Shown: positions 6,754 to 8,952 of the stretch, one piece after another
Layout of the letters: the number at the start of each line of letters is the position of its first letter
Position numbering within the stretch: the stretch's first letter is position 1
From: Ruminococcus sp.
GTDB taxonomy: Bacteria > Bacillota > Clostridia > Oscillospirales > Acutalibacteraceae
Assembly: GCA_004555265.1 (NCBI GenBank)
Contig: SFIQ01000044.1
Location: forward strand, 1-8,952
Direction of reading: 5' to 3'
DNA length: 8,952 nucleotides
Notes under the pieces: generated by a model
The model's database searches: none
Seen by the model: the letters and a program-made list of their open reading frames with translations, nothing else
Told to the model about the DNA's origin: nothing
Position numbers and translations under genes: made by a program

Positions 6754-6800
6754 AATCCGAAACTTGTTATCATTGGTAACAGTTTCGGATTTTCTGTTTA
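6754..6800 (+). terminator. Rho-independent terminator of ssrA
   Basis: AATCCGAAAC (6754-6763) pairs perfectly with GTTTCGGATT (6782-6791), and TGTTA/TAACA extends the stem internally. The stem is followed by a T-rich run (TTCTGTTT). It begins ten bases after the CCA of the tmRNA. Confidence 0.85.
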
Positions 6801-6811
6801 TATAGACACAA

Positions 6812-6843
6812 GGTAGGGCTAATTCCCTGCCTATTTTTGTTTT
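6812..6843 (+). terminator. Second, tandem Rho-independent terminator
   Basis: GGTAGGG (6812-6818) pairs with CCCTGCC (6825-6831) around a 6-base loop, followed by TATTTTTGTTTT. It backs up the ssrA terminator and separates the housekeeping block from the AT-rich region to the right. Confidence 0.7.
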
Positions 6844-7027
6844 ATGCTGTGTGTTGTATTATTTTAATACGCTTTTCAAAAGTAAGTTTCCCAAAATATT
6901 TGTAACTGTTTGTTGCATTGTATCTGTCACGTGAATATAAGTATTCGTTGTAAAGTCTGCATCGGTATCGTTTACATACTACGATACAAATACCACCACT
7001 ATTTTCACATATGAAGTCACCATTTTG
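6842..7027 (-). pseudogene. Possible 61-codon protein remnant, no start codon
   Basis: The 372 bases between ssrA and the ATPase gene hold two terminators and a promoter. On the minus strand there is also an open stretch bounded by TAA at 7030-7028 and TAA at 6844-6842, with no ATG or GTG start in frame. Its translation looks protein-like in its second half (NSYKYFGKLTFEKRIKIIQ), rich in Lys, Tyr and Arg. I do not recognise a family. In AT-rich DNA a 61-codon open frame can arise by chance, so this is only a candidate fragment of a lost gene. Confidence 0.2.
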
Positions 7028-7036
7028 TTATAAAAC

Positions 7037-7065
7037 TTGAAAAATCGAGTAAACTATAGTATAAT
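7037..7065 (+). promoter_or_regulatory. Sigma-A promoter for the ATPase-dGTPase unit
   Basis: TTGAAA (7037-7042) and consensus TATAAT (7060-7065) are spaced by 17 bases, about 50 bases upstream of the ATPase start. With the two upstream terminators, it makes this gene pair a separate transcription unit. Confidence 0.75.
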
Positions 7066-7116
7066 CGAATTAACAAAATTGACGAAAGCGGCAAAAATAT
7101 TAAATGAGGTGGCATA

Positions 7117-8412
7117 TTGGAAATCAACAGAGATATCTACTTAAACAGGCTTATTATGAGAAAGCAAAACGGATTTATTAAAGTAATCACCGGTATCAGA
7201 AGATGCGGTAAATCCTATCTATTAAATAAAATCTTTTATAATTATTTACTGTCCGAAGGCGTAGACGAAAATCATATTATAAGATTTGCTTTTGATTCGG
7301 CAGATGATTTATTGCTTATAGACGAAGATATTTTAGATATCAGTGAGCAAAACAGAAAAGTCGATCCGAGAAAATTTATGAAATATCTTGCGGGTAAGAT
7401 TGTCGATGACGAAATGTATTATCTCCTACTCGATGAAGTTCAGTTGCTTGGAAATTTTGAGGCTGTATTAAACGGATATATGAGAAAGGACAACTTAGAT
7501 ATTTATGTTACAGGCAGTAACTCTAAGTTTTTGTCGAGTGATATTTTAACTGAATTTGAGGGTCGTGGCGACGAAATACATGTTTTACCTTTGTCTTTTT
7601 CGGAGTTCTACTCTGTATATGACGGAAGTAAAGACGAAGCTTTTGACGACTATATGGTGTATGGCGGACTGCCTGCGGTCGCTTTAATGAAAACCGATGA
7701 ACAAAAAAGCAATTACCTTATTACGCAAATGAAAAATGTATATATTAAGGATATCGTCGCTCGAAACAATCTTAATTCCGATCAGGAAATCAGCGAGCTT
7801 GTAGACATTTTGGCATCGGGAATTTCATCTTTAACAAACCCAAGAAAATTGGAAAACACATTCAAATCCGTTAAAAATTCTACACTCTGCGCCTCGACTA
7901 TCGATAAATATATCGGTTACTTAAAAGACTCTTTCTTGCTCAGCAAAGCAGAGAGGTATGATGTAAAGGGTAAAAAATACATCAGCACACCTTATAAGTT
8001 GTATTTTGAGGACACCGGACTTCGTAACGCAAGGCTTAATTTTAGGCAAATAGAAGAAACTCATTTGATGGAGAATATCATTTATAACGAACTCAGATAC
8101 AGAGGATATAATGTCGATGTTGGTGTAGTTGAGTTTAGAGAAAAAACTGCCGAGGGCAAAGATATCCGAAAGCAAGTGGAAATTGATTTCATAGCTAATC
8201 AAGGCAGTAAGCGATACTATGTTCAATCCGCATACAATATTCCCGATGAAGAAAAATGGGAGCAGGAAACCCGTCCTTTTGAAAAGACTAACGACTCTTT
8301 CAAAAAAATTGTTGTGGTGGAAAAAAGTATTAAACCACGAAGAGATGAGAAAGGGTATGTTATGATTGGGATAAAGGAATTTTTGCTTAACAATGATAGT
8401 TTGGATATTTAA
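7117..8412 (+). CDS. AAA+ ATPase of the AAA_14/DUF4143 type
   Basis: The 431 residues show an N-terminal P-loop ATPase: Walker A GIRRCGKS (26-33), Walker B LLLDEV (103-108), the VTGSNSKFLS segment (131-140), and EGRGDEIHVLPLSFSEF with a conserved Arg (148-164). YMVYGGLPAVALM (179-191) leads into the DUF4143 region. That part has a winged-helix-like stretch and a PD-(D/E)XK-like fold remnant: Glu 325 in NELRYRGY, VEIDFIA (354-360), then YYVQ (367-370), where nucleases carry Lys. Proteins of this family are widespread and poorly understood; no specific substrate can be named. The start is TTG, 4 bases after AGGTGG, giving MEINRDIYLNRL, the usual family N-terminus. Base composition and AGA-type Arg codons differ from the GC-richer genes to the left, suggesting transfer. 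The dGTPase-like gene follows after 27 bases. Confidence 0.92.
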   Translation: MEINRDIYLNRLIMRKQNGFIKVITGIRRCGKSYLLNKIFYNYLLSEGVDENHIIRFAFDSADDLLLIDEDILDISEQNRKVDPRKFMKYLAGKIVDDEMYYLLLDEVQLLGNFEAVLNGYMRKDNLDIYVTGSNSKFLSSDILTEFEGRGDEIHVLPLSFSEFYSVYDGSKDEAFDDYMVYGGLPAVALMKTDEQKSNYLITQMKNVYIKDIVARNNLNSDQEISELVDILASGISSLTNPRKLENTFKSVKNSTLCASTIDKYIGYLKDSFLLSKAERYDVKGKKYISTPYKLYFEDTGLRNARLNFRQIEETHLMENIIYNELRYRGYNVDVGVVEFREKTAEGKDIRKQVEIDFIANQGSKRYYVQSAYNIPDEEKWEQETRPFEKTNDSFKKIVVVEKSIKPRRDEKGYVMIGIKEFLLNNDSLDI

Positions 8413-8439
8413 TTTCAGCATAATAGGGAGTGTAAAATA

Positions 8440-8952
8440 ATGTCGGATATAAAATACAACCGTATTGATGAGGATTTACAGCAAAAAATTATTTCTAACA
8501 GGGAAAGCCATTGGATAAACCCATATGCTTTTAAGGACGAAATGGCTGTCAGACGAAATAATGACATTGACAAAGCCAATTTATGGCGTCCAGTATTTGT
8601 TCGTGATATAGAAAAAATTATGCATTTGCCATACTATAACAGATATGCTGATAAAACACAGGTGTTTTCGTTTAAAAATAATGACGATATTACACGAAGA
8701 GCACAGCATGTCCAACTCGTTTCAAGAATTGCACGAAATATTGGCTCAGTCTTAGGATTGAATCTGGATTTGATTGAGGCTATTGCATTAGGGCATGATA
8801 TTGGTCATACACCTTTTGGACATGCCGGTGAAAGATTCTTAAGTGAGTTGTATCATAATGAAACCAATAGATATTTCAATCATAATGTTCATAGTGCGAG
8901 AGTATTAGATACTATTTTTGCTAGAAATTTCACAATGCAGACCTTAGATGGC
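8440..8952 (+). CDS. HD-domain dGTPase-like protein, 5' part only
   Basis: An open frame of 171 codons runs off the right edge. HD-fold motifs of the deoxyguanosinetriphosphate triphosphohydrolase family are clear: FVRDIEKIMHLPYYNRYADK then TQVF (53-76), TRRAQHVQLVSRIA with ligand His 90, and ALGHDIGHTPFGHAGE with the His119-Asp120 metal pair (116-131). These enzymes hydrolyse dNTPs to the deoxynucleoside and triphosphate; some serve housekeeping pool control and some act in phage defence. AGGGAG (8425-8430) lies 9 bases before the ATG. It probably forms an operon with the upstream ATPase gene. Substrate preference cannot be read from this part, and the C-terminal half is outside the window. 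Confidence 0.87.
   Translation, partial: MSDIKYNRIDEDLQQKIISNRESHWINPYAFKDEMAVRRNNDIDKANLWRPVFVRDIEKIMHLPYYNRYADKTQVFSFKNNDDITRRAQHVQLVSRIARNIGSVLGLNLDLIEAIALGHDIGHTPFGHAGERFLSELYHNETNRYFNHNVHSARVLDTIFARNFTMQTLDG

Noticed and set aside
7921..8421. Minus-strand open frame of 166 codons under the ATPase gene.
   Set aside because: Shadow of the well-supported ATPase reading frame; hydrophobic Phe/Ile-rich translation typical of antisense AT-rich DNA.
6745..8952. Search for a direct repeat of the ssrA 3' end marking the far edge of an island.
   Set aside because: No copy of the CCATCTCCACCA end was seen to the right within the window; the far attachment site, if any, is outside.

Overview
The window looks like a chromosomal segment from a low-to-mid GC Firmicute, most likely a Clostridia/Oscillospirales-type gut bacterium. 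The clues are the small (Alu-less) SRP RNA gene in front of dnaX-ybaB-recR, the smpB-ssrA pair, consensus sigma-A promoters, strong AGGAGG-type ribosome sites, and interspersed GC-rich palindromic repeats. The lineage is an inference from gene order and RNA type, not from a database match.

Layout. (1) Positions 61-2570, minus strand: a two-gene unit read from a well-formed promoter near 2651-2623. Its first gene is a GH20 beta-hexosaminidase-like protein that has lost most of its catalytic core. Its second gene is a full-length glycerol kinase, glpK. (2) Positions 2675-5454, plus strand: a divergent sigma-A promoter, the SRP RNA gene, dnaX, ybaB and recR, i.e. protein targeting and DNA replication/repair. 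The SRP RNA runs directly into dnaX, and the first 20 or so conserved residues of DnaX are absent. (3) Positions 5455-5700: a dense array of GC-rich hairpins (interspersed repeat). (4) Positions 5710-6744: smpB, a second interspersed repeat that shares an 18-base block with the first, and the tmRNA gene ssrA, followed by two tandem terminators. These form the trans-translation ribosome-rescue system. (5) Positions 6800-8952: a clearly more AT-rich region with its own promoter, an AAA+/DUF4143 ATPase gene and the 5' part of an HD-domain dGTPase-like gene that leaves the window. The composition change starts right after ssrA, a classic integration site, so this part may be acquired DNA.

Most of the window is conserved housekeeping. 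The points most worth a second look are the SRP RNA/dnaX junction with the missing DnaX N-terminus, the catalytically gutted GH20 gene kept in frame upstream of glpK, the apparent AUA resume codon of the tmRNA tag, and the ATPase plus dGTPase pair downstream of ssrA. I did not find a clear-cut undescribed system; the ATPase-dGTPase pair is the only candidate and rests on inference.
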